From: Celoporthe dispersa
Taxonomy: Eukaryota; Ascomycota; Sordariomycetes; Diaporthales; Cryphonectriaceae
DNA length: 64,000 nucleotides
Assembly: GCA_016584495.1 (NCBI GenBank)
Contig: WAID01000008.1
Coordinates: 434,001 to 498,000 of the forward strand
Direction of reading: 5' to 3'
Shown here: one piece after another, positions 11,075 through 22,440 of the stretch
How positions within the stretch are numbered: position 1 is the stretch's first letter
Layout of the letters: the number at the start of each line of letters is the position of its first letter
Notes under the pieces: generated by a model
The model's input: only the letters and a program-made list of their open reading frames with translations
Told to the model about the DNA's origin: nothing
Database searches by the model: none
Program-made: the position numbers and the translations under genes

Positions 11075-12449
11075 CGTTGCTGTATCTCTTCAACTATCGA
11101 TGACGGTTGATGGGAGTAGCTGCAGATGCGTGATCCAACAGACTCTCCGCGGTTGACAGCGTAGGCTGGAAGGAAGATCTGAGGGCCAGTCGAAGTTGTT
11201 GAGGCTCAGAAGCAAAAACTTGGGGTAGGGTCGAAATTGCCAACCCACAATTTCACCTGGTAGACAGAAAACCAATGTTGATTTATTGATTGCAGGAGAC
11301 GGGCAGTACCCTGGATCATGTCGTCAAGACAACAATGAACTGGGTTCAAGGGCTGCTTCCTGCTATGAACCTCGGAGCACCCTTCACCTACAATGTTTTC
11401 TACAGGTGGTGTACAACCAACTGTTCGGCCAGTGAAGGGGCCATCATCAGTAAAGAACTCTATGGTGGATCTGGATAATACTAGATTCTTAGGGACAACT
11501 AGAGGAACTCCATTTTATATGCTAATCAAGGTGTCCAACAGTACAGTCTGAACTGGGGGAAATCAGGACTCCCAGGAAGTGTACCATTTTCCTTACTTGA
11601 CTCTCTCCCTGTCTCATCACTCGCTCACTTTACTTTGTCATTGCTTGCCTTTTTAGTCTTCAATGCACAAAATCATGTGTCTTTGATATGTTCAGGGTAG
11701 CCTGTAATTATCATGTCTGAGACCTTGAAGGTCCTTGAATATTGTGTTAACAACAGGTGCTTGAGAGTATGATCTTGACATAATTAATCAATCAATTAAC
11801 AATTTTGTGCAATTGAGCATATCCATGACATTGACAGGAGGGATGAAGATGCTATTGTGATAGTAATGGAATCCCTTGGCTCAGGGCTTGCCCCAGCTTC
11901 TGATATCCTTGCCTGTGTGGTCTAGCCTCCCATCCGGGATTCCAGGTCAATGTTCTTGGTAAATGAATGTACCACTCTTTCCACATTTCACAATCTCAAG
12001 AGATTTTGGCCCTCAAGTTACACATAATACAGGTCACAATCAAGGAACAAAGGACTCAACATGAGTAAACATCAAGCGCATTAATGACTATGAATTCATG
12101 CATTTTGGTATGCCCGAGCCCAGTACGAAAAAATGCAACGCAAGGCAGGTGGCGATAAGACCCCGTAGTTGCGCGACGGTATCAAGTTCATCAAGCCCAC
12201 ATCCGTTGTGTCGCCACCCCACTAGCAAAATATCAAGTGCCACGGCCCGGCGCTGCTCAACAAGGCAAGGGAAATTGATCTCCTTTCTGCGCCTATCCAT
12301 AACACCACCGACATGGCTGGCTGCTTCCACCTGCAGCCCACGTTACGAACTCGCTGCGCCCTGCAAGGTCGGCCAGCTTGGTTATAGCGAGAAAGCCCAA
12401 GCATAACCGGCCCTCTAGCTAAGCTTGCAGCGCGAGAGGCGTAGGCTTC
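11075..12449. other. Intergenic region, no gene seen
   Basis: This stretch is lower in GC than its neighbours and contains no long conserved frame on either strand. Two convergent or divergent flanks meet here: the promoter of the membrane protein and the 3' flank of the Ish1 gene. Confidence 0.4.
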
Positions 12450-14370
12450 TTACAGCTCCTCCTTGACCTTCTCCTTGGCATCACCGGCAGTTTTCTGCGC
12501 CGCATCAGCGCCGGCATTGAACTGTTCGGAGACCCACTGCCAGGTGTCTCGCATGGTCTCGCTGATCTTGGCGAAGAGAGTCTCCGACGGAGAGTTGGTG
12601 CCATACCGCCAGTAGGTGGACTGCTTGCGAGCGTAGGCCCGCAGCTGGTCGATGGTCGATCCTTGGGGAACAGGCTGCGCACAAACAAAGTTAGCCACCT
12701 TCTCCTACATGGTGTCCGGATGACGTAAAGCCGCCTAAGGCTGCGCGAAACTCACTACTCCGTAGCTGTCAAGGTAGCTCTTGAGGTCACTCTCGCTCCA
12801 CGTGCTGAAGGCGCTGGATCTGGCCGAGTCGGTCGCCTTGCTAAGGTAGCTCGTGGCGGAGGCGTAGTGTGTGCCGCCTGCAGACGAGGCAGAAGTATAG
12901 GCGGACTGTGCGGCGCTGACGAGCTCGTCACGAGTGGCACCGGCCTTATCGGCAGCCTTCTTGGCGGCAGCATCACCATTCTTCTGGAGATACTCCTTCA
13001 GGTTCTCTACAGAGTAGTCGTCAAACGACCAAGAGCTCCAGCCGGCTGCCGCCTTGTGAGAGTTCTTGCGAACCAGGGCGCGGAGCTCATCAGTCTTGGA
13101 CGCCTGGGGAACAGGAACACCGCGGGCATCCAGGTACGACTTGAGACGGCTCTCGGACCAAGTGTCCACAGCCTTGTTGAAGGCATCCTGTGCGGCCAGC
13201 GAGGCATCACTCGAGGCCTTCGCGTACTGGTTTCCAACCTTGGAGGTGGCGGCCCCAAACGCAGAGGCGGCGGTGCCAGAAACGGTATCGCCAAGGAAGT
13301 CGGCCCTGTGCTTGCGGACGAGAGCACGGAGCTCATCAAGCTTGGTACCCTGGGGTACTGCGGTAGCACACAAGTCAGCAATGGGGGGGTCATGAACGCG
13401 CGCCTTGGTAGCCCTACCGGGAATGCTGTTCTTGTCGCAGAATTCCTTCAACTGTGACTCGCTCCACGCATCGATGATCATATCGGTGAGGGTCGAGTAC
13501 GCAGACTGCGCGCTGGCAGTGGCGCTGCTGAGCTGCTCCTGGGACCTGAGGTAAGCCAGGCGGGAGTTACGACGGACGCTGGCAATGAGCTTGTCGCGCT
13601 GCACAACCGGGTTAGCACGGATTTCCATTCCAGCGTCGAACGGGGTGGGTCCCCCACTCACAGTGCTGGGCTGAGGGGCAGGGACGCCATGTGTGTCGAG
13701 CCATTCCTTGAGGTCGGAGTCGGTCCAGGTCTCGTACAGCCAGTTGCCGGGGTAGCTGGCTGCCTCCCCCAGCTTCTGGGCAACGGTATCATAGCTGCTT
13801 CGGGCCTTGGAGAGGATGGTATCACGCTTGCGGGGTTGAGGGACTGTGTGCAAGGGGGAAGGAAAGGAAAAAAACAACAGTCAGCACAAGCAAAGCTGTC
13901 AAGAGGCAGACCGCTGCAGTAGACTGACCAGGAATTCCGTTGTGGTCGCAGAAGGCCTTCAGCTGGCTCTCGGTCCAGGTGTCCAGGATCCAGTCCTTGA
14001 CGCTCGCGTACGCATCCGATGCCTTGTCATCGGTCTCATACCAGAGACCGTGAACCTGGCCGACGAGCGCGTCCTTGTTCGCCTTGGCGGAGTCCTGGAC
14101 GTCGACGCCCTTCTGCTGGAGGTAGCCTGTGAGCTGGGCGGTATCCCAGTTCTTGTAGGGAGAGACGACGTAGCCGTCCCAGTTCTTCTGGATGACCTTT
14201 TCGAGGTCCTTACGGTCGGCGGGGGTGGGATAGGGGATATCGTGGTCGGAGAGCCACCGCTCGAGCTCGGTCTCATGCCACTTGTTGTAAGCAGCCTTGG
14301 AGAACCAGGTGCTGCCAAGCGCAGCGTCGGCCACGAGGGCGGCGGAGACGAAGGCCTTCAACAGCCTCAT
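12450..14370 (-). CDS. Ish1/Msc1-domain stress-response protein
   Basis: Five exons (14370-13929, 13843-13662, 13598-13418, 13357-12756, 12674-12450) give 543 residues. The start MRLLKAFVSAALVADAALG is a signal peptide. The body is a series of Ish1 domains: repeated helical units with a W-(T/S)-E-S-x-L-K-x-(F/Y) core followed by a GIP or GVP turn and V-P-Q. Examples are WTESQLKAFCDHNGIPG, WSESRLKSYLDARGVPVP and WSESDLKSYLDSYGV. The C-terminus is amphipathic and Ala/Lys-rich, as in LEA-like proteins. The family includes S. pombe Ish1 (stress-induced, nuclear envelope) and S. cerevisiae Msc1. Introns 13661-13599 and 13417-13358 are stop-free and multiples of three, so they could be mistaken for coding. 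Their removal restores the V-P-Q linker rhythm seen in the other repeats. Confidence 0.9.
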
Positions 14371-16515
14371 GACGACGTATGGCCTGGTCGGTCCAGGGGC
14401 AGTATTGGAGCAGGAGGACGAGGTAGATGCAGTGGACAATAACCAGAACACAGGTCTGTAGGGAGCGGTTGAGGTTATTGGAGGCGTTGTGGTGATGATG
14501 ATGATGATGGGAGGTAGAAGAGAGACACAAAAGAAACCCAAACCCGTAGTAGTAATGTCAGGGGGGCAAGAGGTGAAAGGCGACTGAGCAGCCCGGACTC
14601 TCAGAGCTGATGAGGTCAATCGATCACGTCACTGGTAGCTCTATGGAAAGTGGCTTGCCTGATGATGCCTGGCAGGTGGCAGGTTGGTGGGATCCAATGG
14701 GCGACGGGCTTGGCCTCTGCGTTGCCTCGCCCTTGTCTGCAGGTGGTGGTCCAATGCTGGGCTAGACTCTGGCCTCTGGAACCCGCGCGCGTTCAAGCGT
14801 TTGTGTACATGGATGTCATCATATGCAGAGAGGCCAGGCGCTGGGCGCTGGACCCCCATCGCATCCCTATGCGGCTCTACCTGTGTGTCGACAGCCACAT
14901 CTAACCTGCCGGCGTTACCCATGTCAACCTCATAAAGCAGCTCTATCATGGCACATGTACACCCTGGCACAGGCTGAAGAGAGTCAGGCAAAATCCAGAC
15001 GTACCATATAAAAATAAAAATAAAAATAAAAAAACTACAGAGCAGTGTACATGCGGCATGGAGCATTATGTCATGTCACGGTGAGACGCGCCCGCTCCCG
15101 CGACGGAGCTTTCAGTCCTACTACTGAGTGCCATCCCTACACCATGACGTAATCTTCTAACGGCCATGAAGCCGCGAGCTACGACGTCTTGAGAAAGCTA
15201 AGGAAGCCGCCACGGAGGCAGGCAGGCAGGTTCAAAGGGGAAGACAGTAGTGTCTCCTACTGCGTGTGTCGACTTTTCTCGTCGACATCACTTCTGTCCT
15301 CCTCCAAGATCTCCCATGATTTGACGTGGGGTCGAGCGGCGATCCGGTCAGAATGCTCCGGTGATGTCATCTGCTGACCCCTGCCGGCTCTCGAAGGAGA
15401 CTGGGTTATTTCCCCACAAACGGCCATCCACGATTGATGATTGGTGAGATGGAGGCAAATCTCGCTGATGCTTTTATTCCTCTTCTTTTGCTTCCCTCTC
15501 GACTCTGTCCTCCTCGTTTCATAATTTTCTTACCATCTGGCCCTCATCTCTATAATTTGTAGCTGTATAGTTGAGCTCATCTCATGAGATTATTCTTGTT
15601 ATCGGCCTGGTGGTGGTTCTTGTACTGGCCATACTTGTTAACTACACACCTCAGGTCTGGAACATGGCAGCTGGAAGCTCCAGCGATACGCATGTTGCCC
15701 GCCTGGGGGGAAAAAAAACAATAAAAATTATCAAAGGGAACCTTGAGCCCAGAGCTACCTACTACCCCTTCTACCGTATCTCCATTTTTTCTTTCCCACT
15801 CCCTAGCTCCTCTTGAGGGCAGCGTCGATGAAGGTGAGAGAGGGGCGAGGTACGCATACCCTAACCCTCAGGTATATCCTTCCGGATGCATGTGATTAGC
15901 CCTACTTACTATGGCGGACAACATGGCAAGGTTTTTTGGGTTTTCTTTCTCCCACGGCGGGGTCGCTGCGCATATGCTAGGCGCTCGACGTATGAGAATA
16001 TATTGAGATCCCCTATACTCATACCACAGATTTTATATGGTGTACATTTTATTTGGGAACTTTTGTGTCCACACCGATTCGTTGTGAGGCCAACGCTGAG
16101 TAAGAACTGGGCGAGATTTCACCGTCGCCTGCCGGTTGACTCATTGCCACGATCCTTGCCGTGTATGGCTCAGCCTCCATTTGCGCCTGCCTCTCTACTC
16201 AAGCGTCCCTATAGAGCTCCCTCCTTTTCTGCCTGTATATTGGGAGTGCTTTGTTGTGCTCGTCACATTCGAATTTCTCGCACGATCCACCTCCGTCGAG
16301 CCCAGAGACGTCTCTTGTCTCGTCCACCCAACAGTGCAAACTTCTCTCCGCTTTCACAAAAGTTCTCTCTTCGCGCAGAGCACTGCAGGATTCCACGACC
16401 TTCAAGATCTGTCCCTCTCAACCGCTCAGGCTCACAGTGCAGATCTGTCTCGACATCGCCTCGTCACTTTGTACCTGGAGGTCACCACAGGTCCGTCTCG
16501 GGAAGGCAGGAGGAC
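14371..16515. other. Divergent intergenic region between Ish1 gene and tRNA ligase
   Basis: It holds the Ish1 promoter, an AAAAAT repeat at 15008-15035 and the leader of the tRNA ligase gene. From 15886 to 16515 the ligase frame is open upstream of the chosen start. This segment is rich in Arg, Ser and Pro and looks unlike the conserved protein, so I treat it as leader. Confidence 0.45.
15008..15035. repeat. AAAAAT short tandem repeat
   Basis: About four units of AAAAAT on the plus strand, in intergenic DNA between the Ish1 gene and tRNA ligase. Confidence 0.9.
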
Positions 16516-18975
16516 ATGGAGCAGCTGGTGGAGCCGAGGGCTGCTGGGGCCGACAATGCCACTGGCCGGATGACCGCACCCTACGCCGACCAGAGCCCCG
16601 AGGTTGTCGCTCAGCTGTGCAAATCCCTCGAGGAGTTCTCAAAGTCTAAGAAGAAGGGCGGCGGCGCTGTCAAGAAGACAAAGTTCAGCGTGGCCAGCTC
16701 TCGCGATGGCCTCACGGTGGACTCGTGGAAGGTGTCCGACTACGAATACAAGAGGCGGGATCTGCCCACCTATGCTCGCGGCCTCTTCACCACGATGGTC
16801 CGCAAAAACGTCCATGAGATCGCCATCCGCGGGTACAACAAGTTCTTCAACGTCGGCGAGGTTCATGAGACCAAGTGGGAGGCCATCGAGAACTACACCC
16901 AGGGCCCATACGAGCTTACTCTCAAGGAGAACGGCTGCATCATCTTCGTCAGCGGCCTGGACGATGGCACCCTCCTGGTATGCAGCAAGCACTCCACTGG
17001 TGATCGCAGCGACGTCGAGCTGAGCCATGCCGCGGCCGGGGAGAGGCATATCGAGAGGCAGCTGCAGGCGTTCGGCAGGACGAAGGAGGACCTGGCTCGT
17101 GAGCTGAGGGCCCGCAATGCCACTGCCGTTGCCGAGCTGTGCGACGACGAATTCGAGGAGCACATCCTGGCCTACGGCCCCGAGAAGGCCGGCCTCTACC
17201 TTCACGGGATCAACATCAACGTGCCCGAGTTCATGACATACCCTAGCCCCTTGGTACACCAGTTTGCAGACGAGTGGGGCTTCCGCAAGGTCGGGCTCAT
17301 CTCCATGCAGACCATAGGCGAGGTCAGGACATTCCTGGAGCAGTGTGCCGAGACGGGCGCGCACGAGGGCAGAGATGTCGAGGGCTTTGTCATCCGGTGC
17401 AAGCGCTCGCATGACCCCTCAAAAGTGGCACCGTACGACTGGTTCTTCAAGTACAAGTTCGAGGAGCCGTACCTGCTCTACCGCCAGTGGCGGGAGTGCA
17501 CAAAGGCGTTGATTGCAGGCAAGATCCCCAAGGTCAAGAAGCATCACACCATCACTCAGGAGTATCTGGCCTTCGCCAGGAAGAGGCTTGCCGCCGACCC
17601 CAAGCTGGGCAAGCTCTACAACCAGAACCACGGCATCATCGCCCTCCGCAACGAGTTCCTCGAGTTCAAGCACATTGACGGTAGTGACGCGGCCAAGTTC
17701 GAAGAACTGTACGGGAGCGGTGCGGTGACTGAGGTTGCGAGGGATGTCATCCTCATCCCCATCGCGACCATCGGCTGCGGAAAGACCACCATCGCTGTCG
17801 GTCTCTCAAAACTTTTCGGCTTCGGCCATGTGCAGAACGACAACATCACGGGGACCAAGCGCCCTCCAAGATTCACAAAAGCGGTTCTCGAGCAGCTGGA
17901 AGGCCACAGGGCCGTCGTGGCAGATCGCAATAACGCACAGAAGCACGAGAGGAAACAGATCATTACCGACGTCAAGGCGCAGCACCTTGAGGCCCGCCTG
18001 GTCGCCCTGAACTTCGTGCACGACAACATTGACCAGGTTCGGCAGGTCACGCAGGACCGGGTCTTTGCCCGTGGTGATAACCACCAGACGATCCAGGCTG
18101 CCACGGACCCAGCCAAGGTCAAGGGCATCATGGAAGGCTTCCTGCACCGTTTTGAGCCTCTTGATGCCACGAGAGCTCCTGACGACGGCTTCGATGCCGT
18201 CATCGACCTTGACCCGTCCGCAGGGAGCCGTCAGAACCTCGAGACTGTGGTAAACGAGCTGAAGAGGCTGTATCCCAACCTTATCGAGACGGACCCCACT
18301 GCAGAGGACATGGACCGTGCTTTTCAGGAAGCCATGGACGAGTATAGACCAGATTTACGACACACGATTGGCGACCGAAGTGGACGCGGCAAGGGAAAGG
18401 AGAACGCGCAGCAGGCTCAGGCCCAGAAGCCCAAGAAGAAGAAGCCTCTCGAGTACATGTCAGTCGACGTGCCCTCCACGGAGATCAACAAGGTCCTGGA
18501 GACAACCTTCAATGCCATCGGTGCTGCGAAGGCCCGTTTTTACAAGCAGCTACAGGGCACTCGTCGCATCCAGCCCAAGTTTCACGTCACGCTGATGCAT
18601 CGCGCGTCCGCCAAGGAGAACACCGAGCTGTGGGATCGATACGTGAGACTGCAGGCGGAGGTCGAGGCCAGCACTGGCGTTGGCGACGGCACCTTGGGAG
18701 AGTGTGAGGTCGTGCTGGAACGTGTCGTGTCTGATGACCGCATCATGGCGATCGTGGTCAGGCTGAATGATCCCGAGGCCAAGTGGCGCTGCGTCAACAA
18801 GGTAGCCCACATCACCGTCGGCACTCGAGACGACAATGTCAAGCCCAAGGAAAGCAACACCCTGCTGGAACGATGGCTTGCGGAGGGGACGGGAGAGGCC
18901 TCGGGGATCATGGATGTCGGATTTGAGGGTCGGCCTATCGTTCAGGGGGTGGTGAAGCCGGTGCTGTCGAGATAG
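16516..18975 (+). CDS. tRNA ligase (Trl1/Rlg1), trifunctional
   Basis: A single exon of 819 residues from ATG 16516, close to yeast Trl1 at 827. The enzyme seals tRNA halves after intron excision and in yeast also joins HAC1 mRNA in the unfolded protein response. All three modules are visible. The N-terminal adenylyltransferase has the nucleotidyl lysine motif GYNKFFN (Lys about 109) and KENGCIIF. The central polynucleotide kinase has the P-loop IGCGKTTIA near residue 420. The C-terminal 2H cyclic phosphodiesterase has HVTLMH near 689 and HITVGT near 764. The same frame stays open to 15886, adding up to 210 residues with no ligase similarity. I chose MEQLVEP because conservation begins soon after it (YADQSPEVVAQL). 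An earlier in-frame Met cannot be excluded. Confidence 0.95.
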   Translation: MEQLVEPRAAGADNATGRMTAPYADQSPEVVAQLCKSLEEFSKSKKKGGGAVKKTKFSVASSRDGLTVDSWKVSDYEYKRRDLPTYARGLFTTMVRKNVHEIAIRGYNKFFNVGEVHETKWEAIENYTQGPYELTLKENGCIIFVSGLDDGTLLVCSKHSTGDRSDVELSHAAAGERHIERQLQAFGRTKEDLARELRARNATAVAELCDDEFEEHILAYGPEKAGLYLHGININVPEFMTYPSPLVHQFADEWGFRKVGLISMQTIGEVRTFLEQCAETGAHEGRDVEGFVIRCKRSHDPSKVAPYDWFFKYKFEEPYLLYRQWRECTKALIAGKIPKVKKHHTITQEYLAFARKRLAADPKLGKLYNQNHGIIALRNEFLEFKHIDGSDAAKFEELYGSGAVTEVARDVILIPIATIGCGKTTIAVGLSKLFGFGHVQNDNITGTKRPPRFTKAVLEQLEGHRAVVADRNNAQKHERKQIITDVKAQHLEARLVALNFVHDNIDQVRQVTQDRVFARGDNHQTIQAATDPAKVKGIMEGFLHRFEPLDATRAPDDGFDAVIDLDPSAGSRQNLETVVNELKRLYPNLIETDPTAEDMDRAFQEAMDEYRPDLRHTIGDRSGRGKGKENAQQAQAQKPKKKKPLEYMSVDVPSTEINKVLETTFNAIGAAKARFYKQLQGTRRIQPKFHVTLMHRASAKENTELWDRYVRLQAEVEASTGVGDGTLGECEVVLERVVSDDRIMAIVVRLNDPEAKWRCVNKVAHITVGTRDDNVKPKESNTLLERWLAEGTGEASGIMDVGFEGRPIVQGVVKPVLSR

Positions 18976-19259
18976 CCCCGCCCACGACCGCCACCCTGAT
19001 CGGAAAATTAGCCATTGCTACAACCTGAAGACTCCTCTTTACTATGCTGCGAGGGACGGGATGGGTCACGGTATCCAGCATAATTACAGCGCTTCCCAGG
19101 CTAGGTGATGTTCATATGGCAAGAAGGTGGTGTGCCTGGGGTTGTGGATTGTGTTTGTACTTATTACACGAGAAGGGGGGGGGGTGTGGTGATCGGTAGT
19201 CACGGCGCAGACGCTGCCCCTATTTACCCCTCAACATGAGCCATGATATCCCTCCCATG

Positions 19260-20684
19260 TTACCTGCTGAAGCTGTTGGTGACCTCAACAAATGCATCCC
19301 ACTGCCTCCAGGCCTCGCGACTCTTGATGGCCCATCTTGCCCTCCGAACACCCTCCTTCCATCTCCCACCGCCAGGCCCGATCTCTGAGACCACCTTGCC
19401 GTCGTCGCCGGCGCCCATGTCACTGGAATCGGCCTCGCAGACTCCTGAAATCACAAATAGGGCGGCCGTGTTGATGAGGACAAACTCGAGGATGGGGTCG
19501 TCGTCGGCCAACTCATCGTTTAGTATCCTCTTCAGAATCTTGGCGTTCTCGGCCGGCTCTTTGCCCGGGGACACCGTGGACAGAGGGTGCCTCGAGAGAC
19601 CAAAGTCCTCGGGCGCTAGCCTGAAGTGGCGCACCTCGACATCGCCAGATGGGCCTTCGGCGAGCCTCCAGCACAGGGTTGGGCCGGCACAGCTGACCTC
19701 ATCCAGGTCCTCCTCGCCGCAGACTACCATGGCCTTCCTTACGCCGTTCTGCCTGAGGGCCTCGGCAAAAACGGGGCCCAGGTCGCGCCTGGCGACGCCG
19801 ATGACGCGGGCCTCGATCATGGGGCTGTCGTGGACGTCCATGGGGTTAGCGAGGGGCCCCAGCAGGTTGAAGATGGTGCGCCAGGGCAGCTTGCGGCGGA
19901 CGGGGCTGACGAAGCGCATGCCCGGGTGGAAGGAAGGGGCGAATAGGAAGGCGTAGTTGGTGCGGCTGTAGATCTGGCCGATGCGCTCGGGCTCGACGGC
20001 GGCCATGTCGGGGGGCCGCGGGAAGGCCATGTTGGCGATGAGATCGGCGGAGCCGGACTTGGAGGTGGAGGCGCGGTTGCCGTGCTTGGAGACGAGGAGG
20101 AGGGAGGAGGCGAGGATAGAGGCGGTCGTGGAGATGTTGAAGGTGTTGTGGGAGTCGCCGCCCGTGCCGACTATATCACACTGTTGGGGAGGAGAGGTCA
20201 GCGTTACAGAACGAGGCAGAAGCGAACAAAGGAGGACGAGGAGGGCCCGACATACAAAGCCGCCGCGGTAACTGCCCTCCCTGCGCCCTCTGGTCTGGAC
20301 GACATGGCTGAGCAGTCCAGCGTCGACGCGGGCAGCGGCCTTGAGCATCTTGCGGGCGCACTGGGAGAGGACAGCGGGGTCCCTGTCCAGACCTGTGAAG
20401 TGCAGGCACATCAACAGGGCACCAGTCTGCACATCGTCGACGCGGTCGGTGAAGAAGTGGGCGATGGCGTCAGAGATCTCGTCTGGGGTGACATCAGGCT
20501 GCTGTGGCCAGAGGCGGCGGAGGAGGTTCTTGATGTCGACGACGGGAGGAGGTTCAGGAGGGCCAGCACTGGTCTCGATCAGGTCTGGCTGGGAGTCTGA
20601 GGTGAGAGCTGCCGCTGCTGGTGTTGAGGAGGAGCGCGAGGGATCGTGCCCCGCGGCGGCGATGGAGGGGTCTGTAGGTGCCAT
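19260..20684 (-). CDS. Anthranilate phosphoribosyltransferase (tryptophan biosynthesis)
   Basis: Exons 20684-20256 and 20180-19260 give 449 residues; the intron is GTATGT to CAACAG. The enzyme transfers phosphoribose from PRPP to anthranilate, an early step of tryptophan synthesis. The PRPP-binding glycine loop DIVGTGGDSHNTFNIST opens exon 2, followed by KHGNRASTSKSGSAD and the conserved FNLLGPLANP. Before the first conserved helix (VVDIKNLLRRLWP) lies a Ser/Ala/Pro-rich N-terminal extension of about 45 residues, making it longer than yeast Trp4 (380). The 75-base intron is stop-free and a multiple of three. It is recognised because it interrupts the sequence just before the glycine loop. Confidence 0.94.
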   Translation of the reverse strand: MAPTDPSIAAAGHDPSRSSSTPAAAALTSDSQPDLIETSAGPPEPPPVVDIKNLLRRLWPQQPDVTPDEISDAIAHFFTDRVDDVQTGALLMCLHFTGLDRDPAVLSQCARKMLKAAARVDAGLLSHVVQTRGRREGSYRGGFVCRALLVLLCSLLPRSVTLTSPPQQCDIVGTGGDSHNTFNISTTASILASSLLLVSKHGNRASTSKSGSADLIANMAFPRPPDMAAVEPERIGQIYSRTNYAFLFAPSFHPGMRFVSPVRRKLPWRTIFNLLGPLANPMDVHDSPMIEARVIGVARRDLGPVFAEALRQNGVRKAMVVCGEEDLDEVSCAGPTLCWRLAEGPSGDVEVRHFRLAPEDFGLSRHPLSTVSPGKEPAENAKILKRILNDELADDDPILEFVLINTAALFVISGVCEADSSDMGAGDDGKVVSEIGPGGGRWKEGVRRARWAIKSREAWRQWDAFVEVTNSFSR

Positions 20685-21396
20685 GCCAAACCTTGAGGGG
20701 GGGGGGGCCTCTCCTTTTTTTCTTCTTTTTCCTCCCCAGGGAAATCGGGTTTCGTTCTAACCAGTGCAAGTGTGTTGGTACTGTGAGGACGGAAGAGGTT
20801 GGTGTGGGCTTTTGTCTCTCGAGCAGAACGGCTATGCGCTTGTTGGAAAAGGATAATGAGTCTGGAAGGAAAGATAAATGCTGTTCACGATTGCTCATTC
20901 AAAGCCGCCCCCCCTCTGGGAAGAATTGCTATTCTGGGTTAGACCTAGCGGTGCATGCTATACGCCAAACCTGATACGGACGCACCCAAGATGAGAAGTC
21001 CATTGCTATCCACAGGAATTGCCCTCTCAATACAAACTCAATTGATTTACAGGAAATACGTGCCTATACTTGCATACACGAAATTAAAACACAGTCAAGT
21101 CTTTTTTCTGTCAAGGGTGCCAATGCGGTGTAGTCGACAAGGCAAGGTGGGTAACCAAGGTACAGTGCAAAAAGCTCTTATCTTATCAGTCTGCTAGGGG
21201 GTGCAAGGGACCCCAAATTTTCTACCACGCGGTTTGATGATCCTCCATGCAACCATAGGTGCTGCTGCACTCTGAGGCTTTCCAGGTTGGGCGCAGCAAG
21301 CAGAAGCTCGACATCGACGCGGCCCAGCGCGCAAACCTACAGCATCTGCACAGATCGACTACAGACGAGCGTGCGATCTTAGACCCGAATAGAAAG

Positions 21397-22440
21397 ATGC
21401 CACCAAGGTTACCCTCCCAGGCCTCGAGGAGGCTTCGCATGGTCACAGGACGGTGCCGCATCCCAGCACCAGCACCACCGGCAGCAACAGCGGCGGCAAC
21501 AACATGTCTATCGCTGCCAGCGTCTGTCCCCACCAGGCACTATGCCGTTGCAGCCTCGTCCCTAGCATCGGCCCTCAGACTACCTGATGACTACGTCCCT
21601 CCCACAAAACCGCCGAGCGCCAGGAACCCCGAGGCTCGCAAGTCACAGCTCCTGCGGTCCTACACCTCCCTCCTCCGCTCCACGCCCCTCATCCTCATGT
21701 TCCAGCACAACAACCTCACAGCCGTCGAGTGGGCCGCCATCCGACGAGAGCTGAAGGCGGCCCTTGCTGCCGTGCCTGCGCCGCCCGCCTCACCCGACGG
21801 CAAAGCTCCTGTCGACATCTCGAACGACGTCCTGCTGCAGGTGCTCCGCACGAGCATGTTCAACCAGGCGCTGAAGATCACCGAGTTCTACGATTCCGCC
21901 GCCGCCTCCCAGCCGTCAGATAAGCCTGGCGCAAGGAAGGAGTATACGCACGACCTGTCCATGGCCGCGTACCAGGCCGTCAAGGCAGCCGAGAAGGACA
22001 TACCCCAAGATTCCGCGTACGCCCAGCTCTCGCCCCTGCTGATCGGCCCGCTGGCCGTGATCACTTTCCCGGCCGTGTCGCCCCAGCACCTGGCCGCGGT
22101 GCTGTCCATCGTCTCCCCGAACCCCCCTACCTTCCCGGCGCCGTCGAGGAAGAAGAACCCCGGGTACTACGACCTCAGCACGCAGAGCGGCCTGCAGAAG
22201 CTGCTGCTCGTGGGGGGCAGGATCGAGGGCAAGGTCTTTGACATGGACGGGGTGAGGTGGGTCGGCGGCATCGAGGGCGGCCTGGAGGGGCTGCGGGGAC
22301 AGCTGGTGGCCATTCTGCAGAGCGCGGGGCTGGGTCTCACCTCGGCGCTGGAGGGCTCGTCCAAGAGCTTGTGGATGACCATGGAGGGGCGGAAGGCGAT
22401 GCTGGAGGACGCAGAAAAGGGCAGCGAGAAGAAAGAGTAA
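21397..22440 (+). CDS. Mitochondrial large ribosomal subunit protein uL10m (YmL11 type)
   Basis: A single exon of 347 residues from the ATG at 21397 (MPPRLPSQASRRLRM). The N-terminus is Arg/Ala-rich with a likely mitochondrial presequence ending near RHYAVAAS. The uL10-like body has PEARKSQLLRSYTSLLRSTP and LILMFQHNNLTAVEW, which I associate with fungal 54S L11 (uL10m), the stalk-base protein of the mitoribosome. An in-frame ATG at 21259 would add 46 residues that lack presequence character, so I prefer the inner start. The neighbouring genes are unrelated housekeeping genes. Confidence 0.85.
   Translation: MPPRLPSQASRRLRMVTGRCRIPAPAPPAATAAATTCLSLPASVPTRHYAVAASSLASALRLPDDYVPPTKPPSARNPEARKSQLLRSYTSLLRSTPLILMFQHNNLTAVEWAAIRRELKAALAAVPAPPASPDGKAPVDISNDVLLQVLRTSMFNQALKITEFYDSAAASQPSDKPGARKEYTHDLSMAAYQAVKAAEKDIPQDSAYAQLSPLLIGPLAVITFPAVSPQHLAAVLSIVSPNPPTFPAPSRKKNPGYYDLSTQSGLQKLLLVGGRIEGKVFDMDGVRWVGGIEGGLEGLRGQLVAILQSAGLGLTSALEGSSKSLWMTMEGRKAMLEDAEKGSEKKE

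Noticed and set aside
13599..13661. Extra coding segment in the Ish1 gene
   Set aside because: GTGAGT and TGCAG ends with a GCTAAC branch site, and its removal restores the repeat linker, so it is an intron.
13846..14442. 198-codon plus-strand frame
   Set aside because: Antisense to the first exons of the Ish1 gene.
15860..15875. Telomere-like CCCTAACCCTCA
   Set aside because: Only about one and a half units in ordinary intergenic DNA.
16639..17412. 257-codon minus-strand frame
   Set aside because: Antisense to the conserved ligase domain of tRNA ligase.
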